From contig NZ_CP071793.1 of the NCBI RefSeq assembly GCF_017498545.1, positions 1,550,001 to 1,614,000 on the forward strand: a stretch of DNA of 64,000 bases, read 5' to 3'. Each line of letters starts with the position of its first letter. The first letter of the stretch is position 1. A program made the translations under genes and the position numbers. This document shows positions 63,448 to 64,000 of the stretch, one piece after another. Source of the stretch: Sulfidibacter corallicola (GTDB lineage Bacteria; Acidobacteriota; Holophagae; Acanthopleuribacterales; Acanthopleuribacteraceae). Below the pieces are notes generated by a model. It was not told where the DNA came from and did not search any database. It saw only the letters and a list, made by a program, of their open reading frames with translations.

Positions 63448-64000
63448 GGCGCTTCCTCCAAATCGATGTTCAAGGACAGAGCGAGATGTGAAAGCTCGGC
63501 GCGAGCTTTGTGGAAGTCGAAGGCCTCCAGGGCCTTGCGAATGTCGGTCAGGTGTACGTCCGCCATGTGGGCGGTCAACTCCTGGAGTATCTGTTCCGAT
63601 TGGTCCGGGTCGTATTGTGCCATGGCCTGGAGCATGGCGCGCATGAGCGGCTCGATCCGTTCCAGATTCGTGGGAGAGGGAAGCGGTACCGAACGCTCTC
63701 CGAGTTCGGGGTGAATCGAGGTGTCGATGGCGTCACAGGTTGCGGCCAATCGTGCCGCGAGACTGTCCAGAAGCGGCTCGATGCCATCCAGTTCGCCCTT
63801 GCGCAGGCAGGTCTCGGTTTCGACCGCGGTGCGATGCAGCGGATCGAGATGCAGGTTCCCGGCGATGCCGCGGAGCTTGTGGATTTCGGCGCGGGCCTGG
63901 TCGAGGTCGTCGGCATCCAGGGCGGTTCGGATCGCCTCGACGCGGGTGCGGTGCTCTTGGGCGAATCCCGTCAGGGCCTTTTCGAAGAGAATGCGATCCT
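63444..64000 (-). CDS. C-terminal HPt region of a large phosphorelay protein (partial)
   Basis: The frame is open from 64000 to the stop at 63444 (185 codons); the N-terminus lies beyond the window. It contains a histidine phosphotransfer domain: ARAEIHKLRGIAGNLHLDPL, with His in the HxLxGxxxxL pattern, followed by the characteristic second helix. The remaining helical region (residues about 90-185 of the visible part, MAQYDPDQSEQILQELTAHM, HKARAELSHLALSLNIDLEE) resembles a second, degenerate HPt lacking an obvious acceptor, although AELSHLALSL could be its His helix. Most likely the end of a hybrid sensor kinase. It overlaps the HD-GYP regulator by four bases, so the two are partners. Confidence 0.8.
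   Translation of the reverse strand, partial: DRILFEKALTGFAQEHRTRVEAIRTALDADDLDQARAEIHKLRGIAGNLHLDPLHRTAVETETCLRKGELDGIEPLLDSLAARLAATCDAIDTSIHPELGERSVPLPSPTNLERIEPLMRAMLQAMAQYDPDQSEQILQELTAHMADVHLTDIRKALEAFDFHKARAELSHLALSLNIDLEEAP

Overview
The window is a GC-rich chromosome segment, with several AT-richer islands, from a diderm, probably marine or particle-associated bacterium. TonB receptors, beta-barrel proteins, a Ser/Thr kinase fused to TPRs, an IPTL-CTERM motif, a secreted M4 protease and many OmpR-type two-component pairs would fit Acidobacteriota of the Holophagae/Acanthopleuribacter type. Myxococcota-like relatives cannot be excluded. This placement is inference; no rRNA or other phylogenetic marker lies in the window, and I saw no tRNA or CRISPR array.

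Layout. 1-1439: a RegB/RegA-like redox two-component pair (regulator cut by the window edge). 1900-9993: two successive same-strand modules of response regulator, histidine kinase and outer-membrane protein (the first with a TonB receptor, the second with a lipoprotein-type barrel). 11252-14304: a sigma-54 activator with a degenerate FHA domain, an unknown 224-residue partner, and a GFA-family zinc protein. 14365-26610: an accessory region with a TPR-CHAT protease-like gene, a complete IS66-type element carrying a DUF4338/DruA-like gene in a convergent layout, a truncated TonB receptor, a broken ankyrin gene, two IS66 elements fused head-on, an unknown secreted protein, and an internally deleted relic of the first IS66 element. 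26834-34665: an LVIVD-propeller secreted protein, an internally deleted NTPase-TPR pseudogene and a 1223-residue Ser/Thr kinase-TPR protein. 34666-44281: a vibriolysin-like M4 protease with PKD and chitin-binding-like domains, a MerB-like protein, a YHS/ArsR/SRPBCC operon, a 4-TM protein, and several copies of a dispersed noncoding repeat. 44539-45855: a 54-residue exported peptide ending in Cys-rich GC..GC, followed by a secreted propeller-like protein. 46513-49638: a small barrel protein and a third OmpR/QseC-like pair. 50104-61137: a giant surface protein (IPTL motif, tandem-95 Ig-like repeats, beta-helix). 61359-64000: a secreted protein, an HD-GYP response regulator and the C-terminal HPt end of a large signalling protein.

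The most unusual observation is at 50701-50718. A run of eight G residues sits directly after an IPTL-CTERM-like sorting tail. With eight Gs the tail is fused in frame to the 3.4 kb-codon giant protein; with seven, it would end at a TGA overlapping an in-frame ATG that begins a second signal-like sequence. One G therefore decides between one giant fusion and two coupled genes. Other points worth follow-up are the CHAT protein, the peptide/propeller pair, the DruA-IS66 element and the dispersed repeat family.
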